The notes under the pieces were generated by a model, which had not been told where the DNA came from, did not search any database, and was given only the letters and a program-made list of their open reading frames with translations. A program made the position numbers and the translations under genes. Positions 35,426-44,456 of a stretch of DNA of 54,945 nt are shown one piece after another; position 1 is the first letter of the stretch, and each line of letters opens with the position of its first letter. Origin of the DNA: Lachnospiraceae bacterium (GTDB taxonomy: Bacteria > Bacillota_A > Clostridia > Lachnospirales > Lachnospiraceae); assembly GCA_024683935.1 (NCBI GenBank), contig JAIKXV010000143.1, positions 1 through 54,945 of the forward strand. Reading direction: 5' to 3'.

Positions 35426-36340
35426 ATGAAGAGGATAGATAAAAAAAGATTATTTGACATTATTCAGATAGGCCAGACAGGGGATATACCCAGCAAGCTT
35501 TTCGATCTGTTCATAGTAAGCACCATACTGTTGAATATACTTGCCCTTATCCTCCTGACCTTCGAACCTCTGTCACCGTATTTCCCTGTACTCCGCGCAG
35601 TGGAATGGGTTACTACCCTTATCTTCTGTGTGGAATATTTTGCGCGTATCTGGACAGCAGAGTATCTATACGGCGAAAAAGGAATAAAGTCGGTTGTCAG
35701 ATTCATGCTTTCATTTGACGGGCTCATCGATCTGTTTACGATACTTCCTTTATTCTTCCTCGGCGGGTTTATTGCCTTCAGATTCTTAAGGGTGGCAAGG
35801 ATATTTCATCTGTTCCGTATCAATTCGGCATATGATTCCTTTAATGTAATCACATCGGTAATATATGAAAAGCGTAACCAGCTGATCTCATCCTTATTTA
35901 TAATATGGGTGCTGATCATCGCTTCTTCTCTCTGCATGTACAACGCGGAGCATGCGGCCCAGCCCGAAGTTTTTAAGAACGCACTTTCCGGCATCTGGTA
36001 CAGTGTTGCCACCATTTTTACCGTAGGGTACGGAGATGTTTATCCGGTGACTATTGCGGGAAAGATCATGGGAATGTGCATTACCTTCCTGGGGGTGGGT
36101 GCGGTGGCCATTCCCACCGGTATTATCTCAGCAGGATTTGTGGAGCAGTACACCAGACTGCAGGGTGATAATAATGCCGGAAAACTGACCGGTATAAAGA
36201 TAGAAGGGGATAATGAATATAAGGGAAAGCAGGTGGGAAGCCTCCCTGTCAATGTGGTGCTGATAGTCCGTGACGGCGAGGCCATTGTTCCCCTTGAAAC
36301 CACCACTGTGAAATACAATGATGTCATTGTCTGCAGGTGA
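35426..36340 (+). CDS. Voltage-gated-type potassium channel
   Basis: 304 residues with six membrane segments. The fourth has spaced arginines (FRFLRVARIFHLFR), as in voltage sensors; the pore loop has the K+ filter TVGYGD; and a cytoplasmic TrkA-C-like tail (about 245-304) follows. It would pass K+ in response to membrane potential. Its ATG comes two bases after the receiver gene stop, so the channel is part of the kinase operon, an uncommon partnership that suggests linked membrane-potential or ion signalling. Confidence 0.92.
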   Translation: MKRIDKKRLFDIIQIGQTGDIPSKLFDLFIVSTILLNILALILLTFEPLSPYFPVLRAVEWVTTLIFCVEYFARIWTAEYLYGEKGIKSVVRFMLSFDGLIDLFTILPLFFLGGFIAFRFLRVARIFHLFRINSAYDSFNVITSVIYEKRNQLISSLFIIWVLIIASSLCMYNAEHAAQPEVFKNALSGIWYSVATIFTVGYGDVYPVTIAGKIMGMCITFLGVGAVAIPTGIISAGFVEQYTRLQGDNNAGKLTGIKIEGDNEYKGKQVGSLPVNVVLIVRDGEAIVPLETTTVKYNDVIVCR

Positions 36341-36371
36341 CACCCGCCGCCAAAAACCTGTGAGTGTTTCT

Positions 36372-38711
36372 TTAATGTCTTTTTGATCCGCCGTGAGCCA
36401 GGATGTATCCTATGGTTCCCGGAGCGTATTCTTCCTTTTTATTCTTGACGCTGTTTCCGGTCTTTTGAACGGGTTTTCCGGGCTTGGAAGATCCTTTGGC
36501 TGCCGTTCCCGTTTTCCTTGCGGCTTCATCCACCATGGAAAGAGAGATCCTGCCCTTTTTCTCATCTACGTCCAGTACTGTAACGTCAACGATGTCGCCG
36601 ACTGCTACCACTTCCAGCGGATGCCTGATATAGCGGTCGGACATTCTTGAAATATGGACGAGGCCGTCCTCATGAACTCCTATATCCACAAAGGCTCCGA
36701 AATCTATAACGTTCCGCACGGTTCCCTTCAGCTTCATTCCGGGTTTCAGATCCTTCATGTCCAGTACATCCGAACGGAGTACGGGTTTTGGCATTTCATC
36801 TCTCGGGTCTCTGGCAGGCTTTTCAAGTTCGGACAAAATGTCATTTAAGGTGATCTCACCGCAGCCTATTTCCTCTGCCAAAGCTTTTTTATCGGAGATA
36901 TTCTTTTTGAACTCCCTGATCTTTTCCTCTTCGCGGATGCCGCAGCCGATCTTTTGAAGCAGTGCCCTGGCGCTGGCATAGGATTCGGGATGTACGGCGG
37001 TTGCATCCAAAGGCTCCTTCCCTCCGTTTATGCGGCAGAAGCCGGCACACTGTTCAAAGGCCTTCGGACCCAGCTTCGGTACCTTTTTAAGCTCCGCCCT
37101 GGAATGGAATTCACCGTTTGTTTCCCTGTATGAAACGATGTTTTTCGCAACGGCGGAAGAAATTCCTGAAATATATGAGAGCAGTGAAAACGATGCGGTA
37201 TTGAGGTCAACACCCACGCTGTTCACGGCGTCCTCTACAACGCCCGTCAGGGTCTCGGACAGCTTCTTCTGATTCATGTCATGCTGATACTGTCCCACGC
37301 CGATGGATCTCGGCTCTATCTTTACCAGCTCGGACAGGGGATCCTGTACCCTTCTTGCTATGGATGCTGCGCTTCTCTGTCCCACATCAAATTCCGGGAA
37401 TTCCTCTGTTGCCAGCTTGCTTGCGGAATAGACGCTGGCTCCGGCCTCATTTGTTATGACATACTGGACATGGGCCTCGGGAATCTCATGCAGCAGCTCC
37501 GATACCACCTGCTCGGATTCCCTGGAAGCGGTCCCGTTTCCTATGGAAATGAGGGATACGCTGTATTTGCTGATAAGGGCCTTTAATACCTTCTTTGCTT
37601 CTTCTGTTTTGTTGTGGGGAGCCATGGGGTAGATAACCTTTGTATCCAGCACCTTGCCCGTAGGATCTACCACCGCCAGCTTGCAGCCGGTTCTGAAAGC
37701 GGGATCCCATCCGAGAACAGTCTGTCCTGCAATGGGAGGCTGCATCAGGAGCTGCTTTAAGTTCTTGCCGAAAACATCTATGGCTCCGCTCTCAGCCCTT
37801 TCCGTGAGTTCATTTCTTATCTCACGTTCGATGGAGGGTTCGATCAGCCTGGAATAGGAATCGGCAATGGCGGCCTTTATCACGGGAGTGGTGTGGGCGT
37901 TGTCGGAGGTGATGAGCTGTTTTTCAAGATAGTTCAGTATCCTTTCCACGGGAGCTGAAACCGAAACATTCAGGATCTTTTCGCTTTCTCCCCTGTTTAT
38001 TGCAAGTATTCTGTGTCCGGCGATCTTCTCCACGCCTTCTTCAAAGTCATAGTAATTCTGATATACCGACTCGGCTTCGGGATCCTTTGCTTCTGACTTA
38101 AGTTTTCCTTCAGAACGCGTGATATTCCTGATATATTCCCTGTATTCCGCATTGTCGGATACCTGCTCTGCGATGATATCCGAGGCCCCTGCTATTGCTG
38201 CTGCAGCATCGGAAACTTCCTTTTCTGCGGCCTTCAGGACATCCTCCTTGCTGTCGGATTCCGGGGTTATCTTTCCGGTCACATATTTTTCGGCTTCTTC
38301 CGAAACGGGGTGGTCCGTATCCTGGCGCAGGATAAACTCTGCCAGCGGCTCCAGTCCTCTTTTTCTCGCAGCATCGGCCCTGGTCTTTTTCTTCTGCTTA
38401 TAAGGCCTGTAAAGATCCTCAACGGTTACAAGCTTATCCGCGGACAATATGGCGGCCTTCAGCTCATCTGTCAGCTTCCCCTGTTCATCTATGGAAGAGA
38501 TGACTTCCTGTTTTCTCGCTTCCAGATTCCTTAAATATTCAAGCTTCTGTGCGAGGTTTCTAAGCTGCTCGTCATCCAGGCTTCCTGTGGCTTCCTTTCT
38601 GTAACGGGCTATAAAGGGGATGGTATTCCCTTCGTCAATAAGCTTTACGGCAGCCTCAACCTGCCAGTCCTTTGCTCTGATCTCCTCCGAGATCATCCTG
38701 ATAAGATCCAT
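36372..38711 (-). CDS. tex: Tex family S1 RNA-binding transcription accessory protein
   Basis: 779 residues with the Tex layout: N-terminal helical domain (IPFIARYRKEATGSLDDEQLR, an invariant Tex motif), a YqgF/RNase H-like core (GWDPAFRTGCKLAVVD), tandem helix-hairpin-helix motifs and a C-terminal S1 domain (GTVRNVIDFGAFVDIGVHEDGLVH). The tail is short and basic. Tex binds nucleic acid and RNA polymerase and influences transcription and translation coupling. AAGGAG lies eight bases before the ATG. A highly conserved housekeeping gene, and a strong call. Confidence 0.97.
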   Translation of the reverse strand: MDLIRMISEEIRAKDWQVEAAVKLIDEGNTIPFIARYRKEATGSLDDEQLRNLAQKLEYLRNLEARKQEVISSIDEQGKLTDELKAAILSADKLVTVEDLYRPYKQKKKTRADAARKRGLEPLAEFILRQDTDHPVSEEAEKYVTGKITPESDSKEDVLKAAEKEVSDAAAAIAGASDIIAEQVSDNAEYREYIRNITRSEGKLKSEAKDPEAESVYQNYYDFEEGVEKIAGHRILAINRGESEKILNVSVSAPVERILNYLEKQLITSDNAHTTPVIKAAIADSYSRLIEPSIEREIRNELTERAESGAIDVFGKNLKQLLMQPPIAGQTVLGWDPAFRTGCKLAVVDPTGKVLDTKVIYPMAPHNKTEEAKKVLKALISKYSVSLISIGNGTASRESEQVVSELLHEIPEAHVQYVITNEAGASVYSASKLATEEFPEFDVGQRSAASIARRVQDPLSELVKIEPRSIGVGQYQHDMNQKKLSETLTGVVEDAVNSVGVDLNTASFSLLSYISGISSAVAKNIVSYRETNGEFHSRAELKKVPKLGPKAFEQCAGFCRINGGKEPLDATAVHPESYASARALLQKIGCGIREEEKIREFKKNISDKKALAEEIGCGEITLNDILSELEKPARDPRDEMPKPVLRSDVLDMKDLKPGMKLKGTVRNVIDFGAFVDIGVHEDGLVHISRMSDRYIRHPLEVVAVGDIVDVTVLDVDEKKGRISLSMVDEAARKTGTAAKGSSKPGKPVQKTGNSVKNKKEEYAPGTIGYILAHGGSKRH

Positions 38712-38777
38712 TTTTTGTTCTCCTTCCGGTCAGTTTATTCAATACGCCCGGTATACTGCAGGCGTTTTTAAGCATGA

Positions 38778-39659
38778 TCAGATAAATGAAAATATGCTGA
38801 GCTGTTTATATTTCTCAGGCATTTCCATGATCTGCTGAAAGCAGTCTTCGGGGTTATACAGCATGTCGTGCGCCCGGCATGTTTCCCTGAAGAGCTTTCT
38901 TAAAGATCCCGCATTCGGACTCGGAATATGATAATCGTTTCCGTAGCGTTCAATGTATTTCTGCTTTAATCCGGGAAAATGTTTATCCAGGGCTTCATAG
39001 TAGTATTCCCTGTCACCCTCCCGGAGAGTCAGGCCGATGTCAAAGCATATGATCCCCTTTACTCCGGCGTCGCTGCATGCTTCAAGAATGTTCCTGATAT
39101 TTTCCTCGTTATCATTTATATAGGGCAGGATCGGAGTCATCCAGACATAGGTGGGTATGCCCCTTTTCTGCATTTCCTTCAGAACCTCTATCCTTCTGCC
39201 CGCAGGGCATACATTTGGTTCCAGTATCCGGCACAGTTCATCATCGAAGGTGGTGATCGTCATCTGTACAACGCTTTTTGCCTTGCGGTTGATCTCATCC
39301 AGAATATCGATGTCACGCAGCACCAGATCGGACTTTGTAAGGAGAGTTATACCGAATTCATACTTTGAAATGATCTCAAGACATCTTCTCGTAAGCTGCA
39401 ATTTCTTTTCGCAGTGCATATAGGGATCTGACATGGCGCCGGTTCCCAGCATGCATTTCTTCCGCTTTGACTTCAGAGCCGCTTCCAGCAGTTCCGGGGC
39501 ATTCTGTTTTACCTCAATGTCTTCAAAGGGATGGGTAAACTGGTAGCATCTGCTTCTGCTGTCGCAGTATATGCACCCGTGTGAACAGCCCCTGTATATA
39601 TTCATTCCCGGATACCCGTTATTGGTATTCAGGATCCCCTTTGCATTTACAAAGTGCAC
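38778..39659 (-). CDS. SPL-family radical SAM protein
   Basis: 293 residues with CX3CX2C at Cys25, Cys29 and Cys32 in YRGCSHGCIYCDSRS and the family motif GTGAMSDPYMHCEKK, similar to the spore-photoproduct-lyase-like Rv2578c group of radical SAM proteins. Spore photoproduct lyase repairs thymine dimers, but the short Rv2578c-like members are of unknown function, and the SPL C-terminal Cys needs checking. The GTG at 39659 has AAGGGAG nine bases upstream and is the only good start. Divergent from the dihydrouridine synthase gene. Confidence 0.85.
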   Translation of the reverse strand: MHFVNAKGILNTNNGYPGMNIYRGCSHGCIYCDSRSRCYQFTHPFEDIEVKQNAPELLEAALKSKRKKCMLGTGAMSDPYMHCEKKLQLTRRCLEIISKYEFGITLLTKSDLVLRDIDILDEINRKAKSVVQMTITTFDDELCRILEPNVCPAGRRIEVLKEMQKRGIPTYVWMTPILPYINDNEENIRNILEACSDAGVKGIICFDIGLTLREGDREYYYEALDKHFPGLKQKYIERYGNDYHIPSPNAGSLRKLFRETCRAHDMLYNPEDCFQQIMEMPEKYKQLSIFSFI

Positions 39660-39680
39660 TTATTTTTACTCCCTTAGCAC

Positions 39681-39686
39681 ATTATA
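39681..39686 (-). promoter_or_regulatory. Possible -10 of the SPL-like gene
   Basis: TATAAT on the minus strand, 21 bases before the GTG start. No strong -35 is visible. Confidence 0.35.
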
Positions 39687-39790
39687 ATAACGACCTGTCT
39701 ATTGTATCATATTTTCATCGCTTATCATCTTTTCGAAACAGCGGTATTGGTTTACTATCAAGAGAAAAAAAGAAATGGATGCAGCGGTTT

Positions 39791-40753
39791 ATGTATATGA
39801 TATATTTTGCACCTCTTGAAGATGTTTCAGGATATATGTTCAGAAACCTGTTTAACAGCATGTTTACGGGAGTGGACAGGTTTTATGCGCCATTTATCTC
39901 CGCCATGGAGCCGGGGAGGAGGCATAAAAGAAGAGAGATAGAAGATGTGTCTCCCGATAATAACACCGGGGTTGAGCTCATCCCGCAGATCCTGACCAAT
40001 GATCCGGGAGATTTCCTGAATACTGCGGAGCTTCTGATGGAAAAGGGTTATAGGGAGATAAATCTTAATCTCGGATGTCCTTCAAAGGATGTGGTCTCCC
40101 GGGGAAAGGGTTCGGGATTTCTTTCATTTCCGGACAGGCTGGACCGTTTTTTTGACGAGGTTTTTTCCGGCTTAAAAGAAAGAGGCCGGGAGGATACCGG
40201 GATCTCGGTAAAGACCAGGATCGGAAGAAGGGATAACGGCAATGTGCATGAACTTATAAGGATATTTAACCGCTATCCCCTGACCGAGGTCACGGTTCAT
40301 CCCCGTCTCGGAAAGGATTTCTACAGGGGAGAGCCCGACATGGAGTCCTTTGATGCATTTTACGAGGGGCTGAAGATGCCGGTTGTTTACAACGGTGATA
40401 TTAAAAGCCCCGAAAATATACGGGATAAGTTTGAAAAGTATTCGGGGCTCAAAGCCGTCATGATAGGCAGGGGGTTTATCAGAAATCCGGCTCTCGCCAG
40501 AGAATATAAGGGCGGAGAAGCTTTGAACAAAGCGGAACTCCGGTTATTTTTGGAAAAGCTCTATGGTATATACACAGAGAATCTCAATGCGGAAAAATAT
40601 GCCATAGATAAGATGAAGGAGCTATGGGGCTGGATAAAGGACAATCCTTATTTTGCAGATGAGCAGCGTAAAATAAGGACGGTTCATAAGTCCCGGAATG
40701 CCGTCGAGTATGAAAGCGCGGTACGGCAGGTATTCACGGGATCAGGCAGCTGA
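39791..40753 (+). CDS. tRNA-dihydrouridine synthase family protein
   Basis: About 320 residues. The N-terminus IYFAPLEDVSGYMFRN, the catalytic region LNLGCPSKDVVSRGKGSGFL with its active Cys, and TVHPRLGKDFYRGEPD with VVYNGDIKS and IGRGFIRNP define a DUS enzyme that reduces uridines in the D-loop of tRNA using FMN and NADPH. The start is uncertain: ATGs at 39779, 39791 and 39797 are all possible and no strong ribosome site precedes them; the middle one is given. An upstream extension to 39581 overlaps the SPL gene and is unlikely. Confidence 0.9.
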   Translation: MYMIYFAPLEDVSGYMFRNLFNSMFTGVDRFYAPFISAMEPGRRHKRREIEDVSPDNNTGVELIPQILTNDPGDFLNTAELLMEKGYREINLNLGCPSKDVVSRGKGSGFLSFPDRLDRFFDEVFSGLKERGREDTGISVKTRIGRRDNGNVHELIRIFNRYPLTEVTVHPRLGKDFYRGEPDMESFDAFYEGLKMPVVYNGDIKSPENIRDKFEKYSGLKAVMIGRGFIRNPALAREYKGGEALNKAELRLFLEKLYGIYTENLNAEKYAIDKMKELWGWIKDNPYFADEQRKIRTVHKSRNAVEYESAVRQVFTGSGS

Positions 40754-40757
40754 TATT

Positions 40758-40792
40758 TTCGTAAACCGATTATCTAAACAAAGGTTGACGAA
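40758..40792. promoter_or_regulatory. BirA operator upstream of birA-bioY
   Basis: TTCGTAAACC, 15 bases, then GGTTGACGAA forms a near-perfect inverted repeat (one mismatch) matching the AACC-N14/15-GGTT core known for BirA sites in Firmicutes. The right half contains the -35 of the birA promoter, so biotin-loaded BirA bound here would block transcription. Confidence 0.85.
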
Positions 40793-40812
40793 ATTCTTTT
40801 TGGTGCTATACT
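40785..40812 (+). promoter_or_regulatory. birA promoter
   Basis: TTGACG, a 16-base spacer and TATACT (40807-40812). The birA ATG begins only eight bases after the -10, so the transcript from this promoter would be nearly or fully leaderless. Confidence 0.75.
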
Positions 40813-40819
40813 CTGCTTT

Positions 40820-41824
40820 ATGAATACAAAGGAACAGATCCTTGAGATCCTGGATAAAAGCAGAGATAGGTATTTAAGCGGCAGTGCGCTTTCCCGGGAA
40901 CTGGGACTTACGAGGGCAGCTGTATGGAAGGCTGTCAGGCAGCTGTCAGGCGAGGGCTATGAGATAGAGAGCTCCAGACAGGGATACAGGCTCGGCGGAA
41001 ACAGCGATGCTCTCAGTGAATACAGTCTGCGGAAATATTTAGGGGAAGAAGCATCTCTATTTGATCTTACGGTTTTTCAGGAAACCGGATCCACCAACGA
41101 TTATCTGAAGAAACAGGCGCCTGGCCTTACAGGTGAGGATTCTCCGGGCGGGGGAGGAAAGTGGCATGCCGTGATCGCATCCTCCCAGACTGCGGGACGG
41201 GGCCGGAAGGGCAGGAGCTTTCTCTCTCCTCCCGGAACGGGGGTGTATTTAAGCATCCTTCTCCGGCCGGAAACAGATGCGGGAACAGCGACAAGGATCA
41301 CCACAGCGGCGGCCGTTGCAGCCTGTCTTGCAATAGAGGAAAACACGGATGAAAAACCCGTCATCAAATGGGTTAATGATGTTTTCATCCGGGGGAAAAA
41401 GGTATGCGGCATACTGACCGAGGCATCCCTTGATATGGAGTCCGGAAATATAGAATGGGCTGTCATGGGGATCGGATTTAATATCTATGAACCGGAGGGC
41501 GGGTTTCCGGATGAGCTTAAGGATATAGCCGGTGCCGTGTCCGGGAGACGGGAAAACGATCTTAGAAGCCGTATTGCGGCCGGATTCCTTAAAAGATTTA
41601 CCGCTCTCTGCCTGGATCTTAACAACGCCGTATTTCAGGAAGAGTACAGGAAACGCTGCTTCCTTATCGGACAGAATATCAATGTATTGTCCGGGAACAG
41701 CGTAAAACCTGCGCAGGCTCTCGATATAGACAGTGAATGCCATCTTATCGTACGGTATGAAGACGGAACGGAAGAAGCCCTGTCATCAGGGGAAGTGAGT
41801 GTGAGGAAAGCAAATGATCAGTGA
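40820..41824 (+). CDS. birA: Bifunctional biotin-protein ligase and biotin repressor
   Basis: 334 residues. A winged helix-turn-helix (ALSRELGLTRAAVWKAVRQL, residues about 22-41) is followed by the ligase domain with the biotin/ATP loop GRGRKGRSF and KWVNDVFI, then the C-terminal SH3-like part (residues about 285-334). It biotinylates acyl-CoA carboxylases and represses biotin genes when loaded with biotinyl-AMP. A matching operator lies just upstream. The bioY gene overlaps its end by 11 bases. No ribosome site precedes the ATG, consistent with leaderless translation. Confidence 0.96.
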   Translation: MNTKEQILEILDKSRDRYLSGSALSRELGLTRAAVWKAVRQLSGEGYEIESSRQGYRLGGNSDALSEYSLRKYLGEEASLFDLTVFQETGSTNDYLKKQAPGLTGEDSPGGGGKWHAVIASSQTAGRGRKGRSFLSPPGTGVYLSILLRPETDAGTATRITTAAAVAACLAIEENTDEKPVIKWVNDVFIRGKKVCGILTEASLDMESGNIEWAVMGIGFNIYEPEGGFPDELKDIAGAVSGRRENDLRSRIAAGFLKRFTALCLDLNNAVFQEEYRKRCFLIGQNINVLSGNSVKPAQALDIDSECHLIVRYEDGTEEALSSGEVSVRKANDQ

Positions 41825-42356
41825 AAAAAACGTATCAAAAACCTTAGACCTGGTATATATAGCAGTCTGCGCAGTTCTGACAGCAGTCTGCTCCTGGATC
41901 AGCATACCTGCGGTGGTTCCCTTTACACTGCAGACCTTTGCCGTATTTCTGGTATTGGAGCTGATCGGCGGAAAAAGAGGAACGATATCAATAATAGTTT
42001 ATATACTGATGGCGGCGGTGGGACTTCCTGTGCTGTCAGGTTTTGCGGGAGGTCCCGGAGCCCTTGTCGGAATGACGGGCGGCTATATCCTGGGCTTTAT
42101 CTTCATAGGACTTATTTATATGCTGGGTGAAAAGCTATTCGGAAGAAAACTTCCCGTAAGGATAATATCCATGGTATTGGGTCTTTTCATCTGCTATGCC
42201 TTCGGAACAGCCTGGTTCATGACAGTATACGCAAGGAAAACCGGCCCCATAGGAGCCGGTGCAGCACTGTCATTATGTGTTATTCCCTTTATCATACCGG
42301 ATCTTTTGAAGATCTCCCTGGCGGTTATGCTCGCCCATCGGATCCGAAGAGCATGA
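41814..42356 (+). CDS. bioY: Biotin transporter substrate-binding subunit BioY
   Basis: 180 residues with six membrane segments and the BioY pattern FTLQTFAVFLVLELIGGKRG followed by GLPVLSGFAGGPGALVGMTGGYILGF (biotin-binding region). BioY is the biotin-specific S component of ECF transporters and depends on shared EcfA/A'/T proteins encoded elsewhere. It overlaps birA by 11 bases and so lies under the same BirA operator. Its last 32 bases overlap the convergent aldolase gene. Confidence 0.95.
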   Translation: MISEKNVSKTLDLVYIAVCAVLTAVCSWISIPAVVPFTLQTFAVFLVLELIGGKRGTISIIVYILMAAVGLPVLSGFAGGPGALVGMTGGYILGFIFIGLIYMLGEKLFGRKLPVRIISMVLGLFICYAFGTAWFMTVYARKTGPIGAGAALSLCVIPFIIPDLLKISLAVMLAHRIRRA

Positions 42357-43170
42357 TCTTTTTACGGACCTCTTTCTTCATTGCCTCTATCTCATAGGGG
42401 ATAAGTCCCGTGACGGTCTTTACGCCGGCTTTGATCCCGGCATTCAGGCCTTCCGCTCCGGCCTTGTCAATATCGGTGAAGATATTGACCTTGCATACGC
42501 CTTCCCTGACTGCGGTCTTGAAATCGTCATCCGACAGACCGCTTCCGCCGTGAAGCACCAGGGGTTTGTCGGTTTTGTCAGCAATGGTCTTTATCCTGTC
42601 AAAGTCCAGCTTGGGCGGGAACTTATAATCCCCGTGGGCATTTCCCACTGCCACTGCCAGTGAGTCTATTCCGGTTCTGCGAACGAAGTCCTCTGCTTCG
42701 TCGGGATCGGTATAATAGTCGCTCGGCTTCTCCAGTTTTCCGGCTCCTTCGTTATCCCCTACATGACCCAGCTCTCCTTCCACGGTGACGCCCATGGCGT
42801 GACAGATCCGGACCATCTCTGCCAGGTTACTGATGTTGTCTTCGTAGGAAGCGGTGGAGCAGTCGTACATTACCGAAGTGAATCCAAGTTTCAGAGCTTC
42901 CATACAGCGGTCAAAGGTCAGGCCGTGATCATAGTGGACGCAGACAGGAACCTTTGCCCTTTCTGCCATGGGGATCAGGTAATCCGCAACGGCATTCAAT
43001 TCCGTAACGGGTAAAAGTATCTCGGCGGTTCCCACCATTACGGGAGAGCGGAGTTCCTCCGCTTCTTCTATCACGGCTCTTGCCATTTCAACGTTCACCG
43101 CATTGAAAAATCCTACTCCGTATCCTTCCTTCTTTGCGGGAAGGAGCACATCATTCATATTAACCAGCAT
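42325..43170 (-). CDS. Class II fructose-bisphosphate/tagatose-bisphosphate-type aldolase
   Basis: 281 residues of the zinc-dependent class II aldolase family: HYDHGLTFDRCMEAL (zinc-binding His pair), VEGELGHVG, GNAHGDYK and LHGGSGLSDDD, with VNIFTD for phosphate binding. It cleaves a ketose bisphosphate or phosphate to dihydroxyacetone phosphate and an aldehyde. The upstream PfkB kinase gene overlaps it by 11 bases, so the pair probably phosphorylates and then splits a sugar. AAAGGAGG is six bases before the ATG. The exact sugar is uncertain. Confidence 0.92.
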   Translation of the reverse strand: MLVNMNDVLLPAKKEGYGVGFFNAVNVEMARAVIEEAEELRSPVMVGTAEILLPVTELNAVADYLIPMAERAKVPVCVHYDHGLTFDRCMEALKLGFTSVMYDCSTASYEDNISNLAEMVRICHAMGVTVEGELGHVGDNEGAGKLEKPSDYYTDPDEAEDFVRRTGIDSLAVAVGNAHGDYKFPPKLDFDRIKTIADKTDKPLVLHGGSGLSDDDFKTAVREGVCKVNIFTDIDKAGAEGLNAGIKAGVKTVTGLIPYEIEAMKKEVRKKIMLFGSDGRA

Positions 43171-44299
43171 ACAGTTCCTCCTTTGTTTTTTCCCATCCGC
43201 TGCTTATCATTTTATCTATTTCATCAAAGCTCTTTAAGCCGCTCAAAGCGTCATATCCGGTCACACAGCAGGCACCGGTGGCTGCAGCGTATACTGCACA
43301 TTTTTCAACAGGACAGCCATTTAACAGACTGGTGAGAAAGGCTGCCGCGCTTGTGTCGCCGGCTCCGGTTCCGGATAAAATCCGCTCAGGCTTAAAGCTC
43401 TTTTCAAATCCGCTTTTGCCGGCCCAGCCTGCAGCATCCAGTCCTGCCCGGCCGCTTATCTTTTTTATCCTTTCTTCACCGGCGGTATGGTAGTACATGC
43501 CCGGCGCACCGCATTTGATAAGGATTATGCCCGTTCCCATATTAAGGCACTGTTCGGCCAGAGGGATGATATCCTTATCCAGGGAAAGGGCAGATGTAAA
43601 GTCCTTATTGCCGGCTCTTTCACTTACCCTCATATACATATCCCGGTCCAGCATAAAGGCCAGCTCCTCAATGCTCGGAACAAAGATGTCCGTAAGCGGA
43701 AGGACTTTGGACAGAATCTTTTTCCAGTCCGCCTTTCCGGCTTCGGAATCCGGATCCACTGCGGAGAGATCCAAAGAGGTGGCGGCTCCCGCATCCCGGG
43801 CAAGCTTCATTACGCGGGCCAGTTCTTCCCCGTCGTTTTCGTACATTTTCTTCATGATCGGAGGATAACCGAAGTGGAAGAGGGCCGCATCATTTAACAG
43901 ATCCGCCGGAATGTCATCAGCAGTGAAGGTGTCATTCGCTCCGGGGTTGTGGAGGAAGATCCTGTCAACTCCGGGAATGGCCAGCACTATGGAATAGGAA
44001 GTGCTTTCTCCTTTTTTCTTTATCAGGCCCTTTTCGGCACCATAGACGGATACGATGGATTCGATCATGGATCCGAAGGAATCATCACCGATCTTTCCCG
44101 CTAAACTCACGTCGGCCCCTAAGAGCTTCATGGCAAGGCCGGTATTTGCAACCACTCCTCCGGTATGGATATCGGCTGACCCCACATTTATGAGCTTTCC
44201 CGGGGAAAGATAGTCCCCTATGTCCTGCACGGACCTGCCCTTCATGGCGGGGGTTATATCAATGCAGATATGTCCGGCTACGATTACTTTTTTTTGCAT
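43160..44299 (-). CDS. PfkB family carbohydrate kinase
   Basis: 379 residues, somewhat longer than typical ribokinase-type enzymes. An early VVAGHICIDITPA, the substrate region TGGVVANTGLAMKLLGADV with two glycines, and the catalytic anion-hole motif GTGAGDTSAAAFL near the C-terminus define the family. GGAGATAACTT precedes the ATG. Its product probably feeds the overlapping class II aldolase gene. The sugar cannot be named from sequence. Confidence 0.9.
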   Translation of the reverse strand: MQKKVIVAGHICIDITPAMKGRSVQDIGDYLSPGKLINVGSADIHTGGVVANTGLAMKLLGADVSLAGKIGDDSFGSMIESIVSVYGAEKGLIKKKGESTSYSIVLAIPGVDRIFLHNPGANDTFTADDIPADLLNDAALFHFGYPPIMKKMYENDGEELARVMKLARDAGAATSLDLSAVDPDSEAGKADWKKILSKVLPLTDIFVPSIEELAFMLDRDMYMRVSERAGNKDFTSALSLDKDIIPLAEQCLNMGTGIILIKCGAPGMYYHTAGEERIKKISGRAGLDAAGWAGKSGFEKSFKPERILSGTGAGDTSAAAFLTSLLNGCPVEKCAVYAAATGACCVTGYDALSGLKSFDEIDKMISSGWEKTKEELYAG

Positions 44300-44347
44300 A
44301 AGTTATCTCCGCTGATATGCTTTGTGATCAATAGAGTTACGCTTATT

Positions 44348-44353
44348 ATTATA
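44348..44353 (-). promoter_or_regulatory. Possible -10 of the kinase-aldolase pair
   Basis: TATAAT on the minus strand about 49 bases before the kinase ATG. The -35 region is poor. Confidence 0.35.
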
Positions 44354-44376
44354 CACCCTGAAACCGACTATTTTAA

Positions 44377-44406
44377 TTGTATTATTACCTGTTTTTTTGA
44401 TACAAT
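44377..44406 (+). promoter_or_regulatory. Promoter of the GGDEF-EAL gene
   Basis: TTGTAT, an 18-base spacer and TACAAT with a TGA just before it (extended -10). Starts about 45 bases before the ATG at 44457. Confidence 0.5.
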
Positions 44407-44456
44407 GGATAAAATATAAACAGGCCACTTTCGTTTTCTACCCGGAGGAAGGATTG

